Source of the DNA: Calycina herbarum
Taxonomy: Eukaryota > Ascomycota > Leotiomycetes > Helotiales > Pezizellaceae
DNA: 64,000 bases
Direction of reading: 5' to 3'
Assembly: GCA_001414485.1 (NCBI GenBank)
Contig: LLEY01000049.1
Coordinates: 1-64,000 of the forward strand
Of this stretch, positions 35,519 to 47,547 are shown in pieces. The translations under genes were made by a program, and so were the position numbers. Each line of letters starts with the position of its first letter. The stretch's first letter is position 1. The notes beneath the pieces are model-generated. The model was not told the DNA's origin and did no database searches. It was given only the letters and a program-made list of their open reading frames with translations.

Positions 35519-37120
35519 CTACTCCTCCGCCTCCTCCAACCCAACCCCCAAACTCAACTCCTCAAGCAAATTCGCCATCCTAATACTCCCCTCATTCCTC
35601 GGCCCCTCATGAATCAAGACCCCCTCTTCCGCGCGATACGTCCACTTCAAGCTCTCCCACAACTTCTCCGCTTCCTTATAAGCCACAGCAGCCCACATCC
35701 ACGCATCCACAATATGCGAATCCAACCTCTCCTGCTCGTACAAATCAACCAGAAGATCCGTTATCCTAGGTCTATCCTCGTCTTTTGCGATCTTCTCCCC
35801 TTTTTTGTTTTTCTCTCCTAAGAGCACTTTTACGAGTTGGTTGATGACTGCGATGCGGCCGTCCGAGGCGTCGGTGTAGGCGGTGGGTTGGGTGCAGAGG
35901 GTGCAGGTGCATTTGAAGCCCCAGGATAGTTCGATTGCTGCTTGTCGGTCTGCTCGTGATTGGAGGGGGTCAATGTCTGGGGTTGGAGAGTGTGGTTAGC
36001 TTTGAGTATAATGCGAGGGATTGAGATAACTTACAAGTGATGGTTACTTCCTCGCCAGCATTTATCGTTCGAGCAGCTTGAGTATAATGAATCAATGTTT
36101 GCGGGTCGAAGTAATACATCGCACTATTAAGAACGACACGGTCAGTCTTGTCCACTCCAATCTTGATACTTGTCAACTCACTTCGGCCTGCAATCATGGT
36201 TCATCCTCTATCACTCGTCAGTTCATTCTCTCCAGAGCTCAGCAAAGAAAACTCACAGCAGTCTCCGGAATAATAATACTATGTTCCTCCCCCCCAAAAG
36301 TCTCCCCAAAAGTATTAACATTCAGCTTCCCAATAACCTGATTCTTCGTCCCCTTCTGTCCAATCATAGCATGAAAATTCTCTCTTGCCTCTTTCGGTAG
36401 TTGCTCAACACCAGTCTCCATCAAATTCGTCCTCAGCCCATATTCCTTACTCCGTCTCGTCAAAAACGCATCATTGTGGAATATCCCAATAACGCCATGA
36501 GCAAATAACCGTTCGCCTCGATAGATCGTTCGATTGGCGATTACACCCATTCCTTTCCCTACTACATATTTGATCTCAAAGGGGGGAGGGAGATCTTGGT
36601 GTAGTCTTGGTCCATCTTCTAGACCAAAGGCAGGGAGGGCACCGATTTCAGCGGCGATATGAGGTTTTGTTGCTACTGATATTCCTCGACCGCCTAGGAA
36701 TTTCTGGGATGTAAAGACGCAAAATGAATCTTGGATCTTTGAGTCCTGCGTCACTTTCTCAGTACTCTCTGTTGAATTCGGAGTACGTGTACAAAGTGGT
36801 GTTTCTGTCCATAATTTTCCCTTTCCGGCTGTCCATTCGATGAGTTCTGGGGAGGGTTTTGGACATGATTGCTGGAAATGTTGGAAGGGGTCGAATTTTC
36901 GGTGGCCGGGGAGGACTAGGGTTGTCGGGTTGTGAGAGCCGTGTAAGTGGGAATGGCTGTTGTTGGAATGGTGTTCGTGGGTGTGCTGTGCTGTATCTAG
37001 ATGGATGTGTTTGTGGTCGAGATATGAATGACCTGGTGTTCCGATTTCTACTTGACTTGCTTGTGTTATGCCTGCTACCAAACCTAGGACCTCGAGTGAG
37101 AGGAGATTGTTGAACACCAT
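35519..37120 (-). CDS. SET-domain protein with N-terminal signal-like segment (478 aa)
   Basis: Four exons: 37120-36257, 36207-36182, 36123-36035 and 35976-35519; the second has only 26 nt. The SET core is clear: a GKGMGVIANRTIYRGERLFA start, RMNHDCRPNAMYYFD (NHDC at 291-294), and ARTINAGEEVTITY. The post-SET cysteines FKCTCTLC lie at 347-354. SET domains transfer methyl groups from S-adenosylmethionine to lysine. Unusually, the protein begins with a hydrophobic leader (about residues 4-21) that reads as a signal peptide, followed by a His-rich stretch (about 30-65) with many HxH motifs. Similar fungal SET proteins with leaders exist, but where they act is unknown to me. Intron phases all agree, so the model is solid; substrate unknown. 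Confidence 0.88.
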
Positions 37121-37861
37121 CTTGGATTCTGTCCTCGTCGAATTCGTAAAGTTCTAGTTGGGAATGTTGCGTTTCGTCTAAGCTTGTTCAGGTCTTTTCT
37201 CTGGCTCTTCTTTTTCTTCACGGTCGCAATCCTTCAAACACTTTCGATTTCTTCTCTCAATTATTAAATCAATTTCAAGTTCTCATCCAAATCAAAACAG
37301 AAATACAAAATAATGTTCAATAAAAATGAATACCCTACCCGAGCTTAAGCTTAAATCCTTCCAACCTCTCACACCTTCCCAATCGCCCAGCGTTTCAAAC
37401 GCACTGTCCCCCTTCCCCGTGGGTAAACACCATCAGCACCCATTTTGCGACACCAGACGATTCAGATCTTCGTCGGATGTTGAAATAAACATCTAGCTCC
37501 TCTTTGGATCTGCTTGATCTTCCGGGTCGTGGTGGTTTTCTGGGATTCGAGGGGGTTGGTGGGGTGGCTGATGCGTGGGGCGTTTCGTAAAGGGGGTGGG
37601 ATTCTTGGGGTTTGACCTGGCCTGGTATGGATACGAGTCCGAGGGGCTTTTTGTTTCTTTTGGGGAGGGAACGCGCTTGGAGTTTACGATTCGAATCATC
37701 TGTTTGCTGTTTCTGTTTTGGTGTCGTCCTGGAAGGTGGCTAAATGGTCGAAAACGTAAGGTTACTGTAGACGACGCTCTCGATCAAAATTTGGGCGATT
37801 ATCTACCCTGTGCTACACAACGACCAACAACAAGAACTTTGTAAAACTAGAGCTAACATTA
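37121..37861. other. intergenic region
   Basis: About 740 bp upstream of the SET gene. No gene is supported; the frames at 37493-37844 are short and antisense to each other. Confidence 0.4.
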
Positions 37862-38306
37862 GGGCCTGTTTGGCTCGTGCATATTTAGGATATGCACCAC
37901 CAAAAATCATCAGGTAATATTTATATATATGCACCAAATCTAGATATACACCAGTGTTTGGCATACACATTTGAAAGTGATGTAAATCCTTCGTTTAACC
38001 TCGTATATCTTGGTGTATATATAAATAGGATATGCACTACCAAAAAAGATATTTAGACCTTAAGAGGTGTAAATCTTTAAATCTTCATATATATATTGTT
38101 TCTTACTGCTATTAAGACGCCCATCTCAGCACTCAGTGCTACTCACTAAGAATGTGCACCAGGATGTGCACCATGAGCCAAACTATCACTCAATATATTA
38201 AGAAACAATTGATGATATGTACCAACTTATACGAGGTCAATATTCAGGACATCTCGTCAGATATCCATGCATATATTTAAATCATTTATGCGAGCCAAAC
38301 AGGCCC
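37862..38306. mobile_element. Tourist/PIF-Harbinger-like MITE, 445 bp
   Basis: The left end GGGCCTGTTTGGCTCG is repeated exactly in inverted orientation at the right end (CGAGCCAAACAGGCCC, 38291-38306). Both ends are flanked by TTA (37859-37861 and 38307-38309), a 3-bp target duplication. A TTA duplication and a GGGCCTGTTTGG-type terminus are hallmarks of PIF/Harbinger (Tourist) elements. The inside is AT-rich, with related units such as gatatgcaccaccaaaa and gatatgcactaccaaaa, and has no transposase, so it is non-autonomous. It sits about 740 bp upstream of the SET gene start. Confidence 0.85.
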
Positions 38307-38660
38307 TTAAGTAGAATTAGGAGAATATATTTAAATTTCTTTCACATTTATGCTATTGAATCTAGAGGATCATTTGAGCATGGGTACAAAAATCGCTCCG
38401 AGGTACGGAGGTGGGGTAGTACAAATTTCTTATTGCCCCATACAAGATGCCTTTCACATTGAGATCGAGTTTCTGGATCTCGAGAGGATTGTTTCAAAGG
38501 AGTCTGTTTCTTTTCTCTAAGCGAGTCGATTTATCAGGAAATACTTTGTGCTCCCGACTAATTCATCCCAAGCAACTGGCAGCCCATCCAGACTATCATC
38601 ACGCACCAAACACCCAACGCCTGACACCGATCGCATAACTAAATCAAGAGAAGAAAAAAA
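38307..38660. other. short intergenic gap
   Basis: About 350 bp between the MITE and the 3' end of the next minus-strand gene. No feature seen. Confidence 0.4.
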
Positions 38661-40804
38661 TCACTTCTCCACGCACCCCCCAGCCTTCCCATCCTTCGCC
38701 AACTGCAACTTCATTACCGCCATAAGTCCCATAGGAACTAACCCCTCATCCCCCAATCCTTTCTTCGCATCCGTTGCTCTTCCGCTCGATCCAGCGTTAA
38801 AATCGCCTTTCCTATAACAAACAGACAGGGGAGAAAATTCTGTTGGGGCACTAGTTCTCATAACTACTCCTTCTTCATTGTCACCGCTCCACTGTCTCTC
38901 ACTTACATCCTTGATTTGGAGCTGAGACATACCAGAGGTGTTATATACCTTCATGAAGGGTTGGTAATGACAGTTTATTTGGAAGAGACGGAAGGCTGGG
39001 ATCAGGAGGTTCAGTTCTGGGAGTGTGAGATGGGGATTGGCTTTTGTGAGTTGGTTCCAGGTGCCGTTGTGCAGGAGGTTGGAGGTCGCATCGGTCAGGA
39101 TGGCGGAATTCTCAAGGTTTTGACGGTGATGTTGTTGGGGGGTGGAGGGCGAGAGGTCAAGCATTCTCCAAGCGTGGTGGTGGAGATCGAAGTCCACGGC
39201 GAGAGAGCGGGTGTTGGTTGTTCCCGTCATTCTGTGGAAGTAGTAGAAGTTGTCTGTTTGGCGTTTGCTAATGTCCACTGGGGTGCTGAAGTTGAAGGCA
39301 TTGGTTCCTGGAGGTTCGAAGGATTCGTCTCCGACACGGGGGTCGTAGAGTTGGATTGTATCGGTTCTTGTTTCGATGTCTTTGGTGTTTGGTTAGTATT
39401 CTCGTGGTTTATGAAGTGTGAGGGCAAGAAGGGAGACTCACGTGAACTTTTTCCTGCGCCTGCAATTTTATCAAAGGAAACCATGGCATCGAACCCATCG
39501 CAGCCATGCTCGAACTGTTTGGTCCACGTTACCATTGGAAGAGCAAATTGTCTACATCAAGAAACGTCAGTAATCTCGGGCTACCCAGAGTGAAGAAGAG
39601 AAGATGGGGGCACCAACAAAATAACATAACACCCAAAGCTGCCAACAGCGAAAAGAAACAACAATGTCCTGATCAAAAATAGCTTCCCGGAATTGCTAGT
39701 CAAAGCAAACGCTTTCTTGGCAATTGTATTCGCCTCACGCGCAAACGCAAGCACAAATATCGCAGCCGGAAAGGCAATCAAAGGGATTCCAAAAATAAGT
39801 GACACCCAGAACTCCCCATTGACGGCTACCTCGTTCTCAGTATATTCCTGGTGTTGCAATGGTTTCGTCACTCGCTCTTTTTTCTTCACCGCCCAAAGAG
39901 CTCCAAGACCGTTGAAGAGACCCATGAACAGAAGGTACGTTAATAACTTGCGGACGCTGCCAGCAGGAACACCCTCCTTCCATCGTCGAGCAAACCGTCG
40001 GTAACAATTAGGGTTCTCAACCCGCCTAACTCTTACTTCCGGATTGGGATCTGGTGCTTGCCCATCGAAATCCCGAGCAGAAGCAACACCAGCAACACCA
40101 GCAACCCTATAAGGTCTCGGTTCCCTCGGCAAAACACCAACAACAACAGGCATCTTATCCAACCCCCTGGCCTCGACAGCAAAATTCTTACACCCCACAG
40201 TACACCTAACCTCATCGCAACTCCCCGGATGGCAGATTCGCTCACACATCTTATCACAGGTTCTCTCCGGACAACTCCTCAATTTCTCGCATACTTCACC
40301 GCAGGAATTCCCACTTTGGAGGCCGTTTGATCGGTACAAGGAGTGTTTATCGGATTTTCCGCACCAGCATTTTGCAAAGAATCCGGGATCTGAATGCAGC
40401 GATTTACAGGCTGGACAGGGCCAGGCAAAACGGCCGCTGCGAGTAGCCCACTTGAAGATACAATCGTGATGGAAGATGTTGTGGCAGTCTTGGCAGGACC
40501 AGATTCCGGAGTGAACACTGAGAGTCTCGGAGCAGACTGCGCATTCGTAACTGTGTGGGAAGTTAGTATGGCGCGAAAGAGGGATGAAGAGGGATGGCAA
40601 CTTACACCCCGTTGGCGAGATCGGTGGTGATTTGGGTACGTCTTTCTTCTGTTTCCCGTAAGTTTTCGGCTCCCACTCAACGAGGCTCCAAAAGGGTGTA
40701 GACTTACCAGATGCTGCAGCAGATGCCTGTGACGAATTTACAGACGAACGATAGCTTCGTAGTGGCTGGAGAGGGATCATAGTCCCAGTCGAGTGGTTAT
40801 CCAT
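38661..40804 (-). CDS. RING/NF-X1-type zinc-finger membrane protein with a non-cytosolic C-terminal domain
   Basis: Exons 40804-40608, 40550-39585, 39551-39442 and 39379-38661 (663 aa). The intron at 40607-40551 is 57 nt and could be retained in frame (682 aa). A RING-variant follows the first intron (YECAVCSE ... CQDC ... HHDC ... CPAC), then NF-X1-type Cys clusters (CWCGKSDKH, CGEVCEKLRSC, CDKMCERICHPGSC). Three hydrophobic segments come next, and then a Cys-containing domain of about 270 residues starting near EHGCDGFDAM. This suggests a membrane-embedded ubiquitin ligase; activity is inferred from the RING pattern only. The join at 39584-39552 needs a 33-nt intron (GTAGCC, CTGAC, TAG), very short; a GTGTTA donor slightly upstream would also keep frame. 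If neither is used, these are two genes. Confidence 0.7.
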
Positions 40805-42105
40805 GATGGGAAGTGTTGGTTGTCAAAATTTCAATGTTTTTGCATTGGACAGAGAACTGGAAAGCCTTGCTATTTAAGTACCGAGATAGAAATTTGAGGT
40901 GAATGAGGAATCGAATCTAGGTGCAAAGAAACGACTAACACTTCACTACTAAGATGACTTAGTCCCAAGCGGCGGGTCCTGGGAGTTTTACGTTTCTAGA
41001 TAATGATTGTAGATGACACTTCGAGATAAAAAAAACAAATGAAGTTCGAAAGTTGGAAAATTGGAAATACGCGCACAAAAATAACAATTATCTCAAACTT
41101 AGCTTTGCACTTCCAAGGAAAATCTCCTTCGATCCTCCCCAATTATCAACTTGGGGATAACACAACTGCCGAATCCCCGGCATTTGTCCAGCGGCTGTCC
41201 CTTAGTGGTACTGCTAATTATCTAGCTCAAGAAATCCGCCGTGTTCTTCGCATGCACTGGCATAACATCATAAGGCACTTTCCCACTAACAAATGACATC
41301 ATAGCTACTTAAGTATTTTGTATGGCACTTCTGTTCATCTGCGAAACATCGGATTGAATATCGCTACTTAAGTTTTCCTGGGTATGTAACCGTATGTTGA
41401 AGGGATGCTGTATTTTTTGTTTGCTGACAAGGGATTTGGGGCGGAAAACATCTAAAAACAACGACGGAGGAATTCCATGTCCGCTGGAGGATGCTACTTG
41501 GAAATGAGGATTACATCGAGGTGTGAAATTCTCGCTTCTTCAACGCCGATTTTCATATCAGCTTCCAACATAGAAGGATGCTATTGAGTAAAAGTTAGGT
41601 GTTCTGAATGTCTCCCTATTTTCTTTCAAAGAGCGAGCTTTGAAGGAAGGGAGAAGAATTTTTGAGGTACATCACCAACGTAAAAAATCAAAGTGAATAA
41701 CTACAACAGCTCAATATCGTCATAATTGAGAGAACTCAATCTGGAGCGAATGACTTAACCGAGGAAGCCGATTGGTTAAACACCTGCAACGAATGGTTAC
41801 ACTAATACACAGGTCATGTGCCATCGCGATCTGAGCGCGTTAACGGATCTCCTTGCAGCCTTATTTGGTGTTGTTGCCTAAACCTAACTGCTACTAGATC
41901 ATCAGCCTTTTCACTACTAAAGTGCTCTATCCCCGGGCATTTTGTCATCGAACATGCTGCTCCCGGGGGAGTAATGAGTTGGATCAGACAGCCTATGAAG
42001 GCTTTCTGGGTCCAAGGACGCGCATACCTAATCTATTAAAGAAATATCAGTTAGATATGTACGCCCTTTCTTCAAGAGTTTCATATAGAGGGGTCCTACG
42101 ATGAA
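40805..42105. other. intergenic region
   Basis: About 1.3 kb with no supported gene. The first 200 bp should be the promoter of the RING/NF-X1 gene. Frames at 41039-41296 and 41818-42104 have no recognisable features. Confidence 0.4.
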
Positions 42106-44008
42106 ATGCCAATGATTGTGGCAGCCAACTCAACAATTCGGTCGTGTATTCGAGCTTGCTTGCTTTCGCGTCTGCAATTGCCAACTGCTTCCAGGTCAAA
42201 GTTTCCGTCTTGGATTCGATATGGCTCTGAAATCCGGAATTGCGCTGAACACTCCGTTGCCACACAATGCTTCCATCGCAGAAGTTACGGAGCTTCCGGC
42301 TGGAGATGGCGAGGTTCAATATCGAGGGTGGTGGAAGGAATAGGGCAACACGCTGAATAAGTGCTCGGATTACAAAAAAAAGTGGGCAAATTCAAGCTTA
42401 ACTCGCAACTCACTGTATCCAGTTCTTTTGAAGACGAAGAAATTGCCGAAGCAGGGTTCTCGTGGGAAAATACCGTAAGATTCAAACATAGTCTTACTAT
42501 CCCAAACCTTGTCTTTACTAATACACTAAACGCAGTTCTGTGGGGGAAGTGTAGATACTCTCGCAAATATCCCGGACTCGGTTTTCAGACCTGAGGCTGC
42601 ATCTTTTAATGTTTCTTTTCTGGGCGAGATAGTTGATTCGTCTCCAAGTTATGCTATGCACGAACAAATAAAGGGAAATTCAGCGAGACGAAATCCAAGC
42701 AAGTTCGGAGAGGGGGCAAAGATGACCTCTTTTCCTCTTACAGGCCTATATATGGAAAGTGTTCAGCAAGAGGCATTTCGGAAGGTCTATGTCGGGTCAC
42801 TTGGTAGACCTGCTCTGAAAATTCCAAAGATATACGACATGGAAAGAACTAATCTCGGAGATGGGGCTGAGTCAATGCGGCTGATCAGAGGGGAAGACTG
42901 TGAGCGTGTACGAGGAGTAAGTGATGGTTAATAATACTTTCCACAGGACTGTTTGAAGACCCCTATGAGCTTCGAAACATTAGCTAATTCAAGAGTTATT
43001 AAATGCAGGATCGAGATCTCGGTTCTTTTGGTCCCTCTCCACCACCCTCTTCAAAAAAGGGGGGGGATGTGGATGATTGGAAACTTGAGCAATCTCGATT
43101 AATTCAAAAATACGCTGTGACGTCAGCGCTTCGTGAACAACGGGAATTTATACGGGAAAGAGGAGAAGACCAGAAGAACCTCGAAAGAGCAATTTCCGCC
43201 TACCGGGGGAAGGATTATTTGAAAGCCGATAGTTTCTTATATGAGGTAAAAGAAGTGGGTAGGCCAGGAAGGAGGGCACAAATTTCCCTACTTTATAGCC
43301 TCTTACCAAACAGCGGTAAATCAGAAGACTCGAGGGAAAGAGTCGAAGACGTGGTTCTTAAGGCAAATAGAAAAGCTATACAGCTAGACGTCAAATACGG
43401 TCCTAACGTTATGGAAAAGACATATTCAGAGATTGCGGACATTTTGATGATTTATGGCGCTATGAAGCCAGAGGATAAGAAAGCGGCTGATGTTAGAGCA
43501 AGAGTGAAAAGAAGTATGAATGCTCTTAAATTTCCTGGCTAAGAAGAAGAAGAAATGGACTAGGGCTTGAAAGAAGGTGGAGACAAAATTGAAGCAGCTT
43601 CTGGAATAACACCTAGGAGGGGCTCGGAAGGAGAAAAGACAGAGAGAGAGGAGGTGGGTTCAAAAGAAGGCGGGGACAAATTGAAAGGAACGTCAGGAAT
43701 GTTATTTCAAAGGGGACCGAGAGGAGAAAAAAAGGATGCGACTTCTAGAAATGGCAAAATTAATGCGGGTTCTGGTTTCTGGAACGTTATCTCCCCCTTC
43801 CAGTTGGACGCCACCACCTCATTCTAGTGGGGAGAGGAAGACGCCGACAGGGGATAAGGAAATTTCATCAAAGCCACCAAGTAAGAGGACGAAAAAAGAA
43901 GAGGGTTCGAGAGAAGGAGGAGCAAGTGATTCTGATTCTGAATTTGAACTACCTCCCATTGAGGACGTAATTAATATGACGAAAGAAGAATTCGAAAGAA
44001 TTATGTAA
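42106..44008 (+). pseudogene. unrecognised multi-exon gene, broken by stops and a frameshift
   Basis: Splice signals still join a long reading frame: one exon ends at 42471 (donor GTAAGA), the next runs 42536-42917 (donor GTAAGT), and the next begins at 43009 after ATGCAG. All are in phase and give a hydrophilic, Lys/Glu-rich protein with a helical block (LEQSRLIQKYAVTSALREQR). I do not recognise it. In-frame TAA at 42358-42360, TAA at 43540-43542 and TAG at 43561-43563 interrupt it; each is one C-to-T change from CAA or CAG, and the frame continues behind each with KEGGDK repeats. A frameshift near 43770 then leads to an acidic end (ELPPIEDVINMTKEEFERIM). The 5' end is uncertain: two frames are open at 42106-42340. 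Confidence 0.55.
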
Positions 44009-44361
44009 CGATGATTACTAAGTACATTTTGAGAGCACAAGAGCTTGTTTTTTCCGCATCCAAAGCCAGGCTTCTGGAAAGGTGATTCTTCAGGTTACGA
44101 GCAATTAATTCATTACAACGTTCGGCATCTGGAATTCCATTCCATTCCAGACCCCCCTCCTAGAACATTCCCTTCTATTTGAAATAAATCTAGAAAATTC
44201 TATAAGTGTTATAGAAGTGTTATAGAATTCCATAACACCAGATCATATAACCCGGAAACTAGTTAATCCGGTCTGTTAAACTAATCAGAAGCTACTATTT
44301 AGTCTTAGCATACTCTAAACTAATATTATATTTAATTCTATTTCGTCCAAGTTAACTTATA

Positions 44362-44518
44362 TGTTAATGTCGGTATAATCAGAGTGAATAGCACTCCACG
44401 TGACCTTCTCGCTTAAGGTCTATTTAAGTAGACAGAGCAGCTAACTTTGCTCTGTATGCACGAACGATAATACAACTCTTTTTGCATCATGCTATTGGCC
44501 ACCAAGTCATACCAACAG
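44362..44518 (+). repeat. possible solo LTR-like sequence
   Basis: A TG...CA-bounded segment from tgttaatgtcgg to ccaaca, with an internal tctatttaagtagacag stretch that could be a TATA/start region, resembles copia-type solo LTRs of fungi. No clear target duplication was found, and the hAT relic begins right after, so it may instead be the leader of that element. Confidence 0.3.
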
Positions 44519-44538
44519 TTAATAACACCACCTCTACA

Positions 44539-45447
44539 ATGGCGCTACTACATCTTACACCTACTTGTTCAAGAGTATTAGTAGCATCTACTGGCTCTCC
44601 TACTCGTTCTCTGCAAAGTTCGCAAAGTCTATAAACTGTACGAAGTCTACGAAGCCCATGACTCCCTTCTCTCTTCTAAAATCGAGTGAATAAGGCTATC
44701 CCACCTCTTTCGAAGACCGACAACTACTTCTTTAAGGGTAAGAAGCCTCTATTTAACCAAGCAATTATCTACAACGAACCTGATAAGATGCTAGTTACTT
44801 ATGGCTTTCCTGGCTGTATAAATTGGGTAGCGAGAAGTATAAAGCGTAAGATTGATAGATCTACCAGTTTCCAAACCTATTACGTTAACCATCATAAGGG
44901 TATTCCTACATTAGTAAAGGAAGAGGGTATATTAAAGGCGTAAGGTAAAAATCCTCAAGGTTTCTTTACCCCTGCTCCAACTATGAAGGAAGAGCAAGAG
45001 TAAGCTCGTGTAGAATAGGACGCTCTTTATATACAACTTCACGTGGTCTTTATTACCTTGAATAATTTACCCTTCCGTCTTATTAAACAAGAGTCGATAA
45101 GAACCCTTTTCTCGTATCTACGCCCTAGTGTTAAAGCAATGTCGGTTTGTATACTACTTTGTGGTATGAAGGATCAATTCGAGAAGGGAAAGGATATACT
45201 ATAACGTAATAATAAAGAGGATAACGAATAGGTTATGAAATACGAAATATGTTTCGATGCAGCTACTATTAGAATCGTCTCTTTGGTGACTAGAGGCAAA
45301 GAAAACTTTAGCGAGAAAATTTTTAAGCAAGCAAAGATAGTTGGGAGCAAACTTACGCTGCCCGCATCACATCTTTTCTTTCTTTGTGTATGTCCCCGTG
45401 TCCACCGTATAAAAAAATATGTAAAGCATCCGGAGAGTCGTCAATAA
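44539..45447 (+). mobile_element. hAT-type transposase relic, N-terminal half, RIP-damaged
   Basis: One frame runs from ATG 44539 to 45447, interrupted by at least nine stops (TAA, TAG, TGA), most explicable as CAA, CAG or CGA after C-to-T change. Readable parts: KAIPPLSKTDNYFFKGKK, INWVARSIKRKIDRSTSF, and FITLNNLPFRLIKQES followed by LFSYLRP, the block that precedes the catalytic domain in hAT transposases. Then comes a region ending MKYEICFDAATIRIV, where hAT proteins have LSLDxWTS. The catalytic C-terminus with its dimerisation domain is missing after about 45450. No terminal repeats were found. It is an old, inactivated copy. Confidence 0.65.
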
Positions 45448-45528
45448 ATTCCAAGACCCTCCTCGTAAGGGCGGCAGCTGGTTGTCCGTCTTATATGTTG
45501 AACTAGGAAACATCGAAACCGTAACCAC

Positions 45529-46126
45529 CTATAAAAACATACCCAAGTTCTCGTATCTCTTCTGAAAGTCCCAAATCGTCAGCCTCCATCGTACTAGCAA
45601 TATCTTCACTTGTTTATATCGTGATTTGTGTCGGTTTGGCCACTTGTCTTGAATGGTCTGTTTGAAGTCCATCATCCAATGTGCGAATGCATTGTTTTGG
45701 AAATCGCACATCTTCGTGGCCCAGATTCCGAGTTCGTTCGTGTATCCCCTCTGCCACTCAACCATGTTTCCCATATAAGTTAATTGGCTATCCCTCTGCA
45801 TAATGTGGTACTGCAAGGTCTGCAGATTCGTTTTGCAAACACCGAGTTCGCTCTCGAGGGTTTTATTTTCGGCTTTGTACTTATATACTCGGCTCAGTTC
45901 CAAGTAAAAAGATTTCCCAGCGTGTTGGGAAACCTACAAATAGCGAATACAAAACCTTATTTTCTACCTCTAGTTGGGTTCGGACTGCAGCTGGAGCTTT
46001 GGCGAGGTTGTTTGCTTCACTTAGAGGTTTCCAAGGCTGTTTTGGGCGTGCGAGAAAACGGCCGGTCTGCGGGTCTCTTTTTGAAGGAGCTTTGCGAGTC
46101 TTCTTGATTCCATTGATCGCTGGCAT
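45529..46126 (-). CDS. hypothetical coiled-coil-like protein, two exons, splice uncertain
   Basis: Two minus-strand frames look connected: a basic N-terminus (MPAINGIKKTRKAPSKRDP, from 46126) leading to RTQLEVENK, and a second part (YKYKAENKTLESELGVCK ...) ending at 45529. The second has heptad-like spacing of Leu, Glu and Lys, suggesting a coiled coil. A short intron around 45905-45960 is needed, but I find no donor/acceptor pair that keeps frame cleanly, so the gene may be broken. It lies between transposon relics. No family recognised. Confidence 0.35.
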
Positions 46127-47547
46127 TGTGAGTGTATGGAAGCACTGACGATGGGAAAATACACCGAAGCGTACAGAAGAGAAATCTAGAGTGTCGCGTT
46201 CGACAGAAACCCGGAAAAAGCAAACAAAGTTTCTTCAGTTCCTCTAGCACGTGAAGAACCACGATCAGCTGACCATTATGTGAATCGAGTAAATGCCGCC
46301 GCTGCTTTGTCCCCCCTTGTAGGGGAAAACTTGAATATTAAATGTTGGTGAGAATAGTACATGTTCACGGGGGAATCGATCACTAAAAGTTTAATCAAGA
46401 ATTATCGAGTAGTAATGAGTTCTTGAGAGACTGTTTCAAAGGAACAGCTACCCCTATTCTCCTTTTTACTCCTGTTGTGAGATAAATTGGTAATCTTCGC
46501 GCGACACTTGTTTGGAGTGACTTGGCAGCCTCTCACTGACCTCTTTTGAACAAAAATCTTACCCCAATCTACCTTAAAACCCTCCTGTATTCCCCCCGGC
46601 CTCTCTCTCTCTCGATCATGTCATTTTTGATATAAAACTTCCATCCTCAATGCGTCGTCTCTGCGTGGTAGAGAGTCGCAGAAAAACAAACCAACGAATT
46701 AGAGGTACCTCGGCAGTTTCATTGCATATAGACACCAATGGAGTTGTGTCTCAATGTAGCTTCCAAAATCCTCAATCAAGCATCTTTGACCTTCTTTTGC
46801 CGTGATGCCATCTCCAAAAATAGTCGCTTGTCAGTCGGAAAAGCCATCTGCTAAAAAAAGGGATACGATCTCGAGAATCATTCAGCTGGAAACACTAATA
46901 CGCTTTCGAAATGAGAAAGAGTCTAACAGCAACGCCGATTCAAAGACTCAAAGCAAACAACTATTCACAAAGACCAATTCCCAAAAGACTTCTTCACAAT
47001 GATTTCAAAACCAAAAGGCCGAGACCATCAACCTAGAGATCTGAGTCGAAAGGAGTGAGATATCTTGTCAATCCAAGTGATTGCTCAGAGTAAAGAAAGT
47101 TAAATCGAGTAACAAAGTCATTACTCGATCACAAAAAGCTATGCCTGAGTCTGATAAACAACCCATCAAGCAAGTTTGATATTCGAACTCATAGTATTAA
47201 GAAAATTTGTCACCACTCGGCATGTCCTACTTAAACCTAGAAGTGCACCTCCACGAATGAATCTGATATTCATTACACTCAACTTAAACCTTGCGTTGTG
47301 CCAAAGAACTCAGGATCGCGAACAAAACAAGTAGAGAAATAAATCTTCAGTTCTAGACGACCATCATCGATAATGAGCTCCAAAAGCACAATTTGGAATC
47401 AAAAGATCCGCCAAACCCTCATAAAACTCAGTCGTAAGCAGTACCTCTGTACAAAAGCCTTAACACTCGCTAACAAAGCTATTGCACAGAAAAATTGCCA
47501 TTCAAAGTAGCAATTTACGTGCTTGCCACTCCCACCATCGTCTTCTA
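46127..47547. other. region without recognisable genes, left flank of a transposon
   Basis: About 1.4 kb. If the FIG1-like gene on the right of the transposon were simply interrupted, its first exon (start codon plus first membrane segment) should be here, but no frame with a hydrophobic segment and a donor was found. A pyrimidine-rich tract lies at 46590-46620. A short frame at 46802-47002 is Ser/Lys-rich without features. Confidence 0.4.

Noticed and set aside
40640..40700. Intron in the N-terminus of the RING/NF-X1 gene (GTAAGT...AAACAG)
   Set aside because: Donor is in phase 1 and acceptor in phase 0, so splicing would break a frame that is open without it.
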